DNA of 64,000 nucleotides from NCBI RefSeq assembly GCF_044377035.1, contig NZ_JBILJW010000001.1:62001-126000 (forward strand). Reading direction: 5' to 3'. This document shows, piece after piece, positions 34,167 to 42,090 of the stretch. The notes under the pieces are model-generated. The model was given only the letters and a program-made list of their open reading frames with translations. It had not been told where the DNA came from and did not search any database. The position numbers and the translations under genes are program-made. Within the stretch, counting starts at the first letter, position 1. The number at the start of each line of letters is the position of its first letter. This stretch comes from Silanimonas sp044377035. GTDB taxonomy: Bacteria; Pseudomonadota; Gammaproteobacteria; Xanthomonadales; Xanthomonadaceae.

Positions 34167-34571
34167 TCAGCCGATGGGCGGGCGAAGCGGGGACTGCGCG
34201 GTCCAGCGGAGGGCGGGCAGGATCGGCGTCGCGCTGGGGCCGGCGGCCAGCAGGTGCTGGCTCGTGAGGACGAGCAGAGGCGTCATGCCGAGCGCCTGTG
34301 CACACGCCCAGCGGCAGGATTCACCGAGCGCCGAATCACCGCAGCAATCGGCCGCTGTGGCCGGGTTGGCGTCCACCACCGCGGCCACCAGCGCGTGGCA
34401 GGGCGGCAGCGTGGTTGCGGCTTCGGTCGCCACCGGGGCTGGCGTGTCGCCCGTCGCCCCCGCCACCGGTGAGGCATGCATCGCGACGGCCACGCTGGCC
34501 TGCAGCAGCACGGCCAGCGCCAGAAGGGCGTGCAGAGCGACTCGCAGCAGGGGCGGACAGGCGACGGTCAT
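34167..34571 (-). CDS. CopL-like metal-binding protein
   Basis: A 134-residue exported Cys-containing protein. Signal peptide LLALAVLLQASVAVAM is followed by cysteines in TLPPCHALVAAV, ATAADCCGDSAL and ESCRWACAQAL. This layout (signal, PCH, CC, CxxxC) resembles the CopL family, which in Xanthomonas precedes and is required for induction of copper-resistance genes. The assignment rests on layout, not on a run comparison. It is the first gene of a four-gene set read leftward, with 80 bases to the next start. Confidence 0.6.
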   Translation of the reverse strand: MTVACPPLLRVALHALLALAVLLQASVAVAMHASPVAGATGDTPAPVATEAATTLPPCHALVAAVVDANPATAADCCGDSALGESCRWACAQALGMTPLLVLTSQHLLAAGPSATPILPALRWTAQSPLRPPIG

Positions 34572-34638
34572 TGAGGCTCCAGTCTAGCGGGCCTAGGACC
34601 CCGCCTGAACCGCGGAGTTCCCCTCCCAGACAAAAAAG

Positions 34639-34667
34639 TTGGCTTTCGTCAAGAAAAGGTTTAAGGT
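34639..34667 (+). promoter_or_regulatory. Cold-shock gene promoter (copy 1)
   Basis: TTGGCT at 34639-34644 and TAAGGT at 34662-34667 are separated by 17 bases. The spacer starts TTCGT, as does the spacer of the second csp promoter at 42314-42342. Transcription would start near 34674, leaving a ~150-base leader. Confidence 0.55.
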
Positions 34668-34673
34668 CGGCCT

Positions 34674-34825
34674 CGCTGAGCTTGCCGGGTCACGGTGAAT
34701 TGTGTCCCGATGCGGTAGATCGATGATCCGCTACATCGCCCTTGTGTTGCCTCCCTGCAGACAGCCGCCGGTCCCAAAACCGGTGAAAACCTCAAAACAT
34801 CGAATCTGTTCCTAGGAGACAACTC
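34674..34825 (+). promoter_or_regulatory. Conserved long 5' leader of csp gene (copy 1)
   Basis: About 150 bases with no open frame separate the inferred start site from the csp ATG. The first ~65 bases match the leader at 42349-42494: the blocks GGTCAC-GTGAA, GTG-CCG and GATCCGCT-CATCG occur in the same order and spacing. Long structured leaders are known in cspA genes, where they act as thermosensors. A CCGGT/ACCGG hairpin lies near 34770, and AGGAG precedes the ATG. Confidence 0.55.
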
Positions 34826-35035
34826 ATGTCCGATCGTCAGACCGGCACCGTCAAGTGGTTCAACGACGCCAAGGGCTTCGGCTTCATCTCGCGCGAAGGC
34901 GGCGAAGACCTGTTCGTGCACTTCCGCTCGATCCAGGGCTCGGGCTTCAAGACGCTGAAAGAAGGCCAGAAGGTCAGCTTCACCGTCGTGAAGGGCCCGA
35001 AGGGCCTGCAGGCCGACGCCGTCCAGGCGCTCTGA
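34826..35035 (+). CDS. Cold-shock protein (CspA family)
   Basis: A 69-residue single OB-fold nucleic-acid chaperone. RNP1 is KGFGFIS and RNP2 is LFVHF, following the standard opening GTVKWFNDAKGFGF. It has a strong Shine-Dalgarno AGGAG and a long leader, and is terminated 25 bases after the stop. A close paralogue is encoded at 42495-42704. Members melt RNA secondary structure at low temperature or in stress. Confidence 0.96.
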   Translation: MSDRQTGTVKWFNDAKGFGFISREGGEDLFVHFRSIQGSGFKTLKEGQKVSFTVVKGPKGLQADAVQAL

Positions 35036-35060
35036 GCCGCACCCACGCGTTTGCGTGACG

Positions 35061-35087
35061 AACCCCGGGCTTGCGCCCGGGGTTTTT
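35061..35087 (+). terminator. Intrinsic terminator of csp gene (copy 1)
   Basis: Stem AACCCCGGGC/GCCCGGGGTT with a TTGC loop, followed by T3 (five T in all), lies 25 bases after the csp stop. Confidence 0.92.
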
Positions 35088-35109
35088 CATTTCTGAAGGA
35101 GAATCCCCC

Positions 35110-35592
35110 ATGCAGATTGCCGAGCGCACCGTCGCTTCCTTCCACTACACGCTGACCAGCCCCGAAGGCCAGGTCATCGACAGCTCCCGCGGCCGCGAGC
35201 CGCTGCCCTACCTCCACGGCGTCGGCCAGATCGTGCCGGGCCTCGAGAAGGCCATGGCCGGCCGCGTCGCCGGCGATGCTTTCCAGGTCGTCGTCCCGGC
35301 CGCCGAAGGCTACGGTGAGAGCAACCCCGAAATGATGCAGGCCGTGCCGCGCGCCGCGTTCCCGCAGGACGTCGACGTCCAGCCGGGCATGCAGTTCGAG
35401 GCCAACGGCCCGATGGGCCCGATCACCGTGGTGGTGAAGTCGGTCGATGCCGACACCGTCACCATCGACGCCAACCACCCGCTCGCCGGCATGCCGCTGC
35501 ACTTCGACATCGAAATCGTCGAAGTCCGCGAAGCCTCGGTCGAGGAAGTGCTGCACGGTCACGTGCACGGCGCCGGCGGCCACCAGCACTGA
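35110..35592 (+). CDS. FKBP-type peptidyl-prolyl isomerase (SlyD-like)
   Basis: Peptidyl-prolyl cis-trans isomerase of 160 residues with the SlyD plan. The FKBP core opens SFHYTLTSPEGQVIDSSRGREPLPYLHG and GQIVPGLEKAMAG. An IF chaperone insert follows (VPRAAFPQDVDVQPGMQFEA), then the core returns (NHPLAGMPLHFDIEIVEV). A short His-rich tail (HGHVHGAGGHQH) may bind nickel, as in SlyD. The ATG at 35110 follows AAGGAG by eight bases. It lies behind the csp terminator, so it probably has its own promoter or depends on read-through. Confidence 0.93.
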   Translation: MQIAERTVASFHYTLTSPEGQVIDSSRGREPLPYLHGVGQIVPGLEKAMAGRVAGDAFQVVVPAAEGYGESNPEMMQAVPRAAFPQDVDVQPGMQFEANGPMGPITVVVKSVDADTVTIDANHPLAGMPLHFDIEIVEVREASVEEVLHGHVHGAGGHQH

Positions 35593-35602
35593 GCCCCGCG
35601 GG

Positions 35603-35624
35603 GCCGCGGCTTTCGAGCCGCGGC
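35603..35624 (+). terminator. Hairpin after the SlyD-like gene
   Basis: A 9-bp stem GCCGCGGCT/AGCCGCGGC with the very stable TTCG tetraloop, eleven bases after the stop. No T-tract follows; it may protect the 3' end and work with the next hairpin. Confidence 0.5.
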
Positions 35625-35652
35625 TCCAGCACGATCCGGTTAAGCTTCCGTT

Positions 35653-35676
35653 ACCCCGCGCTCCGCGCGGGGTTTT
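35653..35676 (+). terminator. Intrinsic terminator before TonB receptor
   Basis: An 8-9-bp stem (A)CCCCGCGC/GCGCGGGG(T) with a TCC loop, followed by TTT. It ends the SlyD-like transcript 60 bases before the TonB-receptor start. Confidence 0.8.
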
Positions 35677-35735
35677 GCGTTTCCCGGCCAGGATGGCCCC
35701 GAATCCCAATCCCTTTTCGTCTCCAAGGAACCGAG

Positions 35736-38024
35736 ATGCGCCGCACTCAGCCCACCCGTTTGAACCGCCACGCGCTGGCCCTCGCCATCGCCCTGACCCT
35801 GCCGGCCCTCGCGTCGGCGCAGGATGCCGCCCCCGCGGACGCCAACACCGACGCCACGACGCTGGACACCATCACGGTGACCGCCACCCGTCGCGCCGAG
35901 AACGCCCAGCAGGTGCCCATCGCGGTCAGCGCGGTCGACGGCGAGAAGCTGGACGCGATCCGCTCCGGCGGCGACGACATCCGCTTCCTGGCGGCCCGTT
36001 CGCCCAGCCTCAATGTCGAATCCTCGTTCGGCCGCGTGTTCCCGCGCTTCTACCTGCGCGGCCTCGGCAACACCGATTTCGACCTCAACGCCTCGCAACC
36101 GGTGTCGCTGGTGTACGACGACGTCGTGCTCGAGAACGTCACGCTGAAGGGCTTCCCGGTGTTCGACGTCGACCGCATCGAAGTGCTGCGCGGTCCGCAG
36201 GGCACGCTGTTCGGCCGCAACACGCCGGCCGGCCTCGTCAAGTTCGACTCGGTGCGCCCGGACTTCGAGACCTCGGGCTACGGCCGCCTCTCGTACGGTG
36301 AGTACGACACGATGAACGCCGAAGCTGCCATCGGCGGCAGCCTCACCGACACGCTGGCCGGCCGCGCTTCGGCGCTGTACCAGCGCCGCGGCGACTGGGT
36401 GGACAACACCTTCGCCGGCACGCGCCGCAACAATGCGGTCGAGGGTTACGAAGACATGGCCTTCCGCGGCCAGGTGCTGCTGCAGGCCAGCGAGGACTTC
36501 GAAGCCCTGCTGAGCGTGCAGATGCGCGACCTCGAGGGCACGGCCCGCCTGTTCCGCGCCAACATCCTCGGCGCCGACGGCCGCCTGGTGCCGGGTTTCG
36601 ACCCGGAGAAGGTCGCCATCGACGCGCTGAACCAGCAGGACCTGGACACCGACGGCGCCTCGCTGCGCATGAGCTGGAACCTCGGTTCGGCCACGCTGTT
36701 CTCGATCACCAGCCTCAACCACGGCGAGCTCGCCTCGCGCGGTGACATCGACGGCGGCTTCGGCGCCGTCTTCCTGCCGAGCGGCGGTGGCCCCGGCCTG
36801 ATCCCGTTCCCGGCGGAGTCGGGCGACGCGGCCGAGGTGAAGCAGGCCACGCAGGAGCTGCGCCTCGCTTCGAACGGCGACAACGCCATCGACTGGCAGG
36901 CCGGCCTGTACTGGTTCAAGGACCAGGCCGACATCGAGAGCATCAGCTACGACACCCTCGGCGGTGGCGTGGTCAACGCCCTCGCGACGCAGCGCCAGGA
37001 CAACACCGCGTGGGCGGCCTTCGGCTCGGTGGACTGGGCCGTGAGCGAGACCTTCGTGCTGCGCGCCGGCCTGCGCTACACCGAGGACGAGAAGGACTTC
37101 ACCGCCCGTCGCGTGTTCGGCGCCTTCGGTGCGCCGGCGATCGCGCCGATCACCGTGAACCCGTCGGACGAGAACGTGAGCTGGGACCTCGCCGGCACGT
37201 GGACGGTGGCCGATGACGTGAACCTCTACGCCCGCGTGGCGAAGGGCTTCCGCGCGCCGTCGATCCAGGGCCGTCTCGCGTTCGCGAACGCGGCGCTGCC
37301 GGCCAACCAGCTGGTCACCGTTGCCGATTCGGAAGAAGTGCTGTCGTACGAAGTCGGCATGAAGGTGGCGCTGTTCGACAACCGCGCCCGCCTGAACCTC
37401 GCCGCGTTCAACGCGACAGTCGACAACCAGCAGCTCACCGCCGTGGGCGGCACCGCCAACTTCAACAGCCTGCTCAACGCCGACGAATCGTCGCTGCGCG
37501 GCTTCGAAGCCGACCTCGAGGCCTACCTGACCGACCAGCTGCTGGTCACCTTCGGCACCGGCTACAACCGCACCGAGATCAAGGACGCGAACCTGACGAC
37601 GGCGATCTGCGGCAACCCGCTGGGCTGCCTCGTCACCGACCCGACGGTGGTCGTTGGCGGCGCCACGCTGGCCCGCATCAACGGCAACCCGCTGCCGCAG
37701 GCGCCGGAGTGGACGACCAACCTGACCGCCCGCTACGGCATCCCGCTGTCGGACGACTCGGAGCTGTACGTCTACACCGACTGGGCCTACCGCAGCGAAG
37801 TGAACTTCTTCCTGTACGAGTCGACGGTGTTCACCGGCGCCCCGCTGCTCACCGGCGGCGTGCGCGTGGGTTACAGCTGGGGCCTCGGCCAGTACGAAGT
37901 GGCCGCGTTTGGTCGCAACATCCTCAACGAGATCGAGGCTGTCGGCGGCATCGACTTCAACAACCGCACCGGCTTCATCAACGAGCCGCGCACGTGGGGC
38001 GTGGAGTTCAAGGCGAGCTTCTGA
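35736..38024 (+). CDS. TonB-dependent outer-membrane receptor
   Basis: Outer-membrane active transporter of 762 residues. The signal peptide ends ALASAQ. The TonB-box region LDTITVTATRR lies near residue 45, and the plug carries RFYLRGLGNTDFD, VDRIEVLRGPQGTLFGRNTPAG at residues ~95-170. The 22-strand barrel ends in GVEFKASF with a terminal Phe. It belongs to the broad group with LRGPQGTLFGRN plugs (IroN/BtuB-type, often for unknown substrates). No substrate-specific enzyme or regulator is adjacent, so the ligand is not predictable. AAGGAA precedes the ATG by six bases, and a terminator follows. Confidence 0.95.
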   Translation: MRRTQPTRLNRHALALAIALTLPALASAQDAAPADANTDATTLDTITVTATRRAENAQQVPIAVSAVDGEKLDAIRSGGDDIRFLAARSPSLNVESSFGRVFPRFYLRGLGNTDFDLNASQPVSLVYDDVVLENVTLKGFPVFDVDRIEVLRGPQGTLFGRNTPAGLVKFDSVRPDFETSGYGRLSYGEYDTMNAEAAIGGSLTDTLAGRASALYQRRGDWVDNTFAGTRRNNAVEGYEDMAFRGQVLLQASEDFEALLSVQMRDLEGTARLFRANILGADGRLVPGFDPEKVAIDALNQQDLDTDGASLRMSWNLGSATLFSITSLNHGELASRGDIDGGFGAVFLPSGGGPGLIPFPAESGDAAEVKQATQELRLASNGDNAIDWQAGLYWFKDQADIESISYDTLGGGVVNALATQRQDNTAWAAFGSVDWAVSETFVLRAGLRYTEDEKDFTARRVFGAFGAPAIAPITVNPSDENVSWDLAGTWTVADDVNLYARVAKGFRAPSIQGRLAFANAALPANQLVTVADSEEVLSYEVGMKVALFDNRARLNLAAFNATVDNQQLTAVGGTANFNSLLNADESSLRGFEADLEAYLTDQLLVTFGTGYNRTEIKDANLTTAICGNPLGCLVTDPTVVVGGATLARINGNPLPQAPEWTTNLTARYGIPLSDDSELYVYTDWAYRSEVNFFLYESTVFTGAPLLTGGVRVGYSWGLGQYEVAAFGRNILNEIEAVGGIDFNNRTGFINEPRTWGVEFKASF

Positions 38025-38062
38025 TCCCGCGCCGCGCGAGCGGCGAGATCGTGGCAACGGAG

Positions 38063-38093
38063 ACGGCCCGGTGACCCCGGGCCGTTTCCTTTT
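38063..38093 (+). terminator. Intrinsic terminator of TonB receptor
   Basis: A perfect 9-bp stem ACGGCCCGG/CCGGGCCGT with a 5-base loop, followed by TTCCTTTT. It lies 38 bases after the receptor stop. Confidence 0.85.
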
Positions 38094-38111
38094 CCGCGCC
38101 GGCGCGGAAAA
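38090..38111. repeat. 22-bp perfect palindrome
   Basis: The arms TTTTCCGCGCC and GGCGCGGAAAA meet with no spacer, directly overlapping the T-tract of the preceding terminator. It could fold as a second hairpin with A and T ends, or bind a dimeric protein. Confidence 0.7.
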
Positions 38112-38191
38112 GGCGGGGCGGATGGCCGCCTTCTCGCGCCGCCGAGGCGAGGCACGCTAGTCTTCACCTCCCCATCCCGGAGCCCGCGCCC

Positions 38192-38674
38192 ATGACCACC
38201 GCCTTCGACTTCAAGGCCATCGACATCGACGGCAAGGAACGCACGCTCGACGAGTTCAAGGGCAAGGCCGTGTTGGTGGTGAACACCGCGAGCAAGTGTG
38301 GCTTCACCCCGCAGTACACCGGCCTTGAGCAGTTGTGGAAGGACTACGGCGACAAGGGCCTCGTGGTGCTGGGCTTCCCCTGCGACCAGTTCGGCCACCA
38401 GGAGCCGGGTGACGAGGCCGAGATCAAGAACTTCTGTTCGCTCACGTACGACGTGAGCTTCCCGATGTTCAAGAAGGTGGACGTCAACGGCCCGAAGGCG
38501 CACCCGCTGTTCAACTGGCTGAAGAGCGAGAAGTCGGGCTTCCTCGGCACCGAGGGCATCAAGTGGAACTTCACAAAGTTCCTCGTCGGCCGCGACGGCC
38601 GGGTGCTGAAGCGCTTCGCGCCCACCGACAAGCCCGAGAGCATGCGCAAGGACATCGAGAAGGCGCTGGGCTGA
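38192..38674 (+). CDS. Glutathione/thioredoxin peroxidase
   Basis: Thiol peroxidase of the GPx family, 160 residues, reducing hydroperoxides in the cytoplasm. The peroxidatic cysteine lies in NTASKCGFTPQYTGLE near residue 36. The catalytic Gln/Trp positions are visible in GFPCDQFGHQEPG and KWNFTKFLV. A further Cys in FCSLTYDVSFP may be the resolving residue, which would favour thioredoxin as reductant. The Cys replaces the selenocysteine of animal enzymes. It has no signal peptide. Confidence 0.95.
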   Translation: MTTAFDFKAIDIDGKERTLDEFKGKAVLVVNTASKCGFTPQYTGLEQLWKDYGDKGLVVLGFPCDQFGHQEPGDEAEIKNFCSLTYDVSFPMFKKVDVNGPKAHPLFNWLKSEKSGFLGTEGIKWNFTKFLVGRDGRVLKRFAPTDKPESMRKDIEKALG

Positions 38675-38750
38675 ACTGCGCAAGATCGGGCACGCGGCTC
38701 CCACTCCCGGTAGGCAGGCTGGCACCACCTTCCCGCACCGCAGTTCGCCG

Positions 38751-39632
38751 ATGGACACGCTCGAGACGTCCCCGATCAACCCGCGCCTGCAGCGCGTCCT
38801 CGACCGCATCACGGCGGCGCTCGCCCAAGGCGACGCCCCGCCGGAGCTCGATGCGCTGGCCCGCGAGGCGCACTTCTCGCCGTTCCATTTCCATCGCCTG
38901 TGGCGCGCGCTGACCGGCGAACCGATCGGCGCCACGGTGGCGCGCCTCCGCCTGCGTCGTGCCTTGGGCCTGCTCGCGCAGCCTGGGGCCAGCATCACCG
39001 ACGTGGCCTTGGCCGTCGGTTTTGAATCGTCACAGTCCTTCGCCCGGCTGGTTCGCCAGCACCTCGATACGACACCCGGGGCCTTGCGCGATGACGCTGG
39101 GGTGCGCGACGAGGCGGAGCGCCGGCTCGAGCGGCCACTGCGTGCCCCGGCGACGCTGCCGCGGCTCGACGTCAGCGTGGTCTCGGTGGCGCCGTTCGAA
39201 GCCGTGCTGGTTTCGGCCACCGGCGACAACGAAGCCTTGGCCGAAGCCTACGGCGCGCTGTTCGCCTGGGCGGCGGAGGCAGGTCTGGTCGAGGCGATCA
39301 CGGGTCTTTGGGGCATCGATCACGACGACCGGCGCGATGTTCCGGCTGAGCAGTGCCGCGCTGAAGCGATCATCGCCTTCCCGACGGGCACCGCCATCGC
39401 CTTGCCGGAGGGGCTACGCCGCGGGCAGGAAGCGGGCGGACGCTACGCGCGGATCCGCGTGGTCGGGCCTTACGACCGGCTGGAGCCGGCGCTCGATGGC
39501 CTGTTGGCCGACTGGTGGCCAACCAGCGGTTACGCGCTGGCCGAGCGTCCCATCCTCTTCCAGTACCTCGACGATCCGGAAACCACGCCGGCCGACATCC
39601 TGCGCACCGACATCCACCTGCCGCTCGCCTGA
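38751..39632 (+). CDS. AraC-family regulator with GyrI-like domain
   Basis: Transcription factor of 293 residues. The N-terminal AraC helix-turn-helix domain spans residues ~10-115 (LAREAHFSPFHFHRLWRALTG and ITDVALAVGFESSQSFARLVRQHL). Residues ~135-293 form a GyrI/effector-binding domain (LDVSVVSVAPFEAVLVSATG, RYARIRVVGPYDRLEPAL, ending in TDIHLPL), as in Rob/SoxS-like multidrug sensors. The order DNA-binding first, effector-binding second matches Rob. Targets unknown; the SOUL-protein gene is convergent and the peroxidase gene precedes it by 76 bases. Confidence 0.92.
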   Translation: MDTLETSPINPRLQRVLDRITAALAQGDAPPELDALAREAHFSPFHFHRLWRALTGEPIGATVARLRLRRALGLLAQPGASITDVALAVGFESSQSFARLVRQHLDTTPGALRDDAGVRDEAERRLERPLRAPATLPRLDVSVVSVAPFEAVLVSATGDNEALAEAYGALFAWAAEAGLVEAITGLWGIDHDDRRDVPAEQCRAEAIIAFPTGTAIALPEGLRRGQEAGGRYARIRVVGPYDRLEPALDGLLADWWPTSGYALAERPILFQYLDDPETTPADILRTDIHLPLA

Positions 39633-39653
39633 GCCCAGCATTGGCCTGCGGCC

Positions 39654-40280
39654 TCACTCCCTGCGCTGGACCGGCACCAGGATTTCGTTGCGGCGCATCG
39701 GGCCCGGCACCCAGGGCGCGTCGTACTGCGCGGACTGGGGTTCGGCGGCGGCGACCCAGCCGGCCTCGGCCAGCTCGCGTTCGAGCAGGCGCAGGTTCTC
39801 GGCGTATCGGATCGGGCTCCAGCGCCCGCTGAAGCGGATGGCCGCCACCATCCGCGACGGCACGCCGACGATCCGGATGCGCGGATCGCGCGGCAGCGGC
39901 AGGGTCTCGGCCGTGTAGCGGGCCGGCATCACGAAGCCCACCACCCAACTCTGCGGTGAGCCGGACTGCGTGACCGGGGCTGTCATGCCGATGCGTTCGC
40001 CTTCGCGCTCCTGCGTGACCGGCGCGGTCATGCCGATGCGCTCGCGCCGCGTGTTGTTGCCGAAGATGTAGTCGGCCAGCGGCTGGAATCCGAGGCTTCC
40101 GGCGCGGCCGAAGTCCTCGGTGGCCACCACCACTTCGGCGACCAGCATCGGCGCGTACTCGCGCACTTCGACGCCGGCATCCATCGACTCGGCCACGGTG
40201 TAGGCGGGTTCTTCCGCACGCGATTTGGCGGGCATCAGCGCCACGGCGAGCGCGGAAAGGAGGAGCAGGGCGGAACGCAT
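39654..40280 (-). CDS. SOUL-family haem-binding protein, exported
   Basis: A 208-residue protein with signal peptide LLLLSALAVALMPAKSRA from the ATG at 40280. The mature part is a SOUL domain: VEVREYAPMLVAEV, LGFQPLADYIFGNNTRRERIGMTAPVTQ, FVMPARYTAETLPLP and FSGRWSPIRYAENL. The MTAPVT segment, close to the haem/BH3-like region of the family, occurs twice in a row (IGMTAPVTQ, nine residues, IGMTAPVTQ). SOUL proteins bind haem or other tetrapyrroles; role here unknown. Confidence 0.88.
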   Translation of the reverse strand: MRSALLLLSALAVALMPAKSRAEEPAYTVAESMDAGVEVREYAPMLVAEVVVATEDFGRAGSLGFQPLADYIFGNNTRRERIGMTAPVTQEREGERIGMTAPVTQSGSPQSWVVGFVMPARYTAETLPLPRDPRIRIVGVPSRMVAAIRFSGRWSPIRYAENLRLLERELAEAGWVAAAEPQSAQYDAPWVPGPMRRNEILVPVQRRE

Positions 40281-40361
40281 CGGGGCACGGCTCGGCGGGA
40301 TCAACGGAGGGAGCCCCACATTGAGGCCCATGCCGTCGCCGCCGCGTGGTGGCGCCGTGCT

Positions 40362-41303
40362 TCAGCGAGGACCGGCCGCCCGGCGCGTGCGCACCAGCCC
40401 CGCGAGTGCACCGAGGCTGCCGAATGCGATACCCGCGAGGAGCAGCGCCACGAGGCCGGCGACGATGAGGACGGGCAGGCCGCTGTCGCCCATCAAGTAG
40501 GCGATCGCCACCGCGAGCACACCGACCCCCGCACCCAAGGCGAGGGTGATCGGCAGGACGGCCAGCGCGGCCCAGGCATCCCCCGACCAGGCCAGTGCCG
40601 CATCCGTCCGAAGTCGTCGCCACGCGTAGCCCAGGGCGACGTTGGCGCCGACCAGCAGCGCCAACAGCGGCGACCATTGGGCGGTCGTGAACATGCCGGA
40701 ACCGAGGGTGTCGTGCAGCAGGCCGGGTAACGCGCCGCTCACCAGATCAATGCCGAACGCGAGGAGGGTGCCGAAGATCGCGGCGCCAGCCCAGGCGTGG
40801 CGCGAAGGCGTGGCCGGCATGGGAGCCGTACCCGGCTTCAGCAACAGTGCGGCGCCCACGGAGGCACCGAGCGCGGCGACAGCGACGTGCAGCAAGGACA
40901 TGGCGACGCCGACCACGGCGAAGCCGATCGGTGACTGCAGGGCGGGGATAAAGCTGTAGGCCAGGGCGGAGGCGAGGCTCACCGCGGCCCAGGCGCCGAA
41001 AGCCGCCAGCAGGCCGGTGGCCGCTGCCGCGCCCTGCGCGTGGCCGACGCGGTCAGGCGCCCGTCGCTGCCGACGCGTCGCGACAACGAAGACGAGGGCG
41101 GCCAGCAGCGCCGCGCCGAGCAGGCTCTGGCCGACGAGGCCGGGGAGCAGGTCGCGCAGCACGTCGGGCATCGCGCTGTCGCCCATGTAGCGGCCGAAGG
41201 TGATGCCGGTGCTGACCAGGCTCGCGGCGAAGGACCCCGCGACCGCCCACAGCGAGGCGGCCAACGGAAAGGCGAAGGTGTCCCGGGGGGAGGACTGGGG
41301 CAT
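40362..41303 (-). CDS. Hypothetical polytopic membrane protein
   Basis: A 313-residue protein with about eight or nine transmembrane helices, rich in Ala, Gly, Leu and Val; no family recognised. Helices alternate with short loops such as GRYMGDSAMPDVLRDLLPG and ATRRQRRAPDRVGHAQG. The motif YMGDS near the start recurs as LMGDSG near residue 270, hinting at an internal duplication of a Yip1-like or similar bundle. It follows fpr by seven bases on the same strand, suggesting one transcript. Confidence 0.7.
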   Translation of the reverse strand: MPQSSPRDTFAFPLAASLWAVAGSFAASLVSTGITFGRYMGDSAMPDVLRDLLPGLVGQSLLGAALLAALVFVVATRRQRRAPDRVGHAQGAAAATGLLAAFGAWAAVSLASALAYSFIPALQSPIGFAVVGVAMSLLHVAVAALGASVGAALLLKPGTAPMPATPSRHAWAGAAIFGTLLAFGIDLVSGALPGLLHDTLGSGMFTTAQWSPLLALLVGANVALGYAWRRLRTDAALAWSGDAWAALAVLPITLALGAGVGVLAVAIAYLMGDSGLPVLIVAGLVALLLAGIAFGSLGALAGLVRTRRAAGPR

Positions 41304-41310
41304 CAGGGGC

Positions 41311-42090
41311 TCATTTTTCGACGAAGGCGCGTTCGAAGACGTAATGGCCCGGCTGGCCGATCTTCGGCGAGGCCACGAGGCCGCGCTCGTCGAGCAGCTT
41401 CCGGAAGTCCGCGAGCATCTGCGGGCTGCCGCAGATCATCGCCCTGTCGTTGGCGGGGTTGATCTCCGGAAGGCCGAGGTCGCGCTGCATGGCGCCGCTG
41501 GCCATCAGGTCGGTGATGCGGCCGTGGTGCTTGAACCCTTCGCGGCTGACGGCGGGGTAGTACAGCAGCTTCTCGCGAATCTGTTCGCCGAGGTACTCGT
41601 GCTGCGGCAGCTCGCGCTCGATGTAGTCGCGGTAGGCGAGATCCTCGGCCTTGCGGACGCCGTGGGTCACGATGACCTTGTCGAAACGCTCGTAGGTGGC
41701 CGGGTCGCGGATGATCGACAGGAAGGGGGCGAGGCCGGTGCCGGTGGCGAGCAGGTAGAGGTTGCCGCCGGGATGCACGTCGCTGATCAGCAGGGTGCCA
41801 GTGGGCTTGCGTGACAGCAGCAGGGTGTCGCCAGGCTTCACATGCTGCAGTCGGGACGTGAGCGGCCCGTTCTGCACCTTGATGGAGAAGAACTCCAGGT
41901 GCTCATCCCAGTTCGGGCTGGCGATGGAGTACGCGCGCATCAGCGGCTTGCCGTCGACTTCGAGGCCGATCATCACGAACTGGCCGTTCTCGAAGCGGAA
42001 GCCGTCGTCGCGGGTACAGGTGAAGCTGAAGTAGGCGTCGGTCCAGTGGCGGACGTCGAGGATGGTTTCGGAGATGAAGGCGCTGGACAT
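41311..42090 (-). CDS. fpr: Ferredoxin-NADP(+) reductase
   Basis: FAD enzyme exchanging electrons between NADPH and ferredoxin/flavodoxin, 259 residues (E. coli Fpr 248). FAD contacts are MRAYSIASPNW and FFSIKVQNGPLTSRL. NADP contacts are LLATGTGLAPFLSIIRD and MICGSPQMLADFRKLL. The C-terminus VFERAFVEK is typical of bacterial Fpr. The ATG at 42090 (MSSAFISETI) was chosen for length; upstream in-frame residues are low-complexity. In relatives it supports redox balance and iron-sulphur enzymes such as IspG, also encoded here. Confidence 0.95.
   Translation of the reverse strand: MSSAFISETILDVRHWTDAYFSFTCTRDDGFRFENGQFVMIGLEVDGKPLMRAYSIASPNWDEHLEFFSIKVQNGPLTSRLQHVKPGDTLLLSRKPTGTLLISDVHPGGNLYLLATGTGLAPFLSIIRDPATYERFDKVIVTHGVRKAEDLAYRDYIERELPQHEYLGEQIREKLLYYPAVSREGFKHHGRITDLMASGAMQRDLGLPEINPANDRAMICGSPQMLADFRKLLDERGLVASPKIGQPGHYVFERAFVEK

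Noticed and set aside
34572..34640. A CueR/MerR-type operator in front of the CopL-like gene
   Set aside because: No convincing dyad with a 19-20-base -35/-10 spacing could be found on the minus strand.
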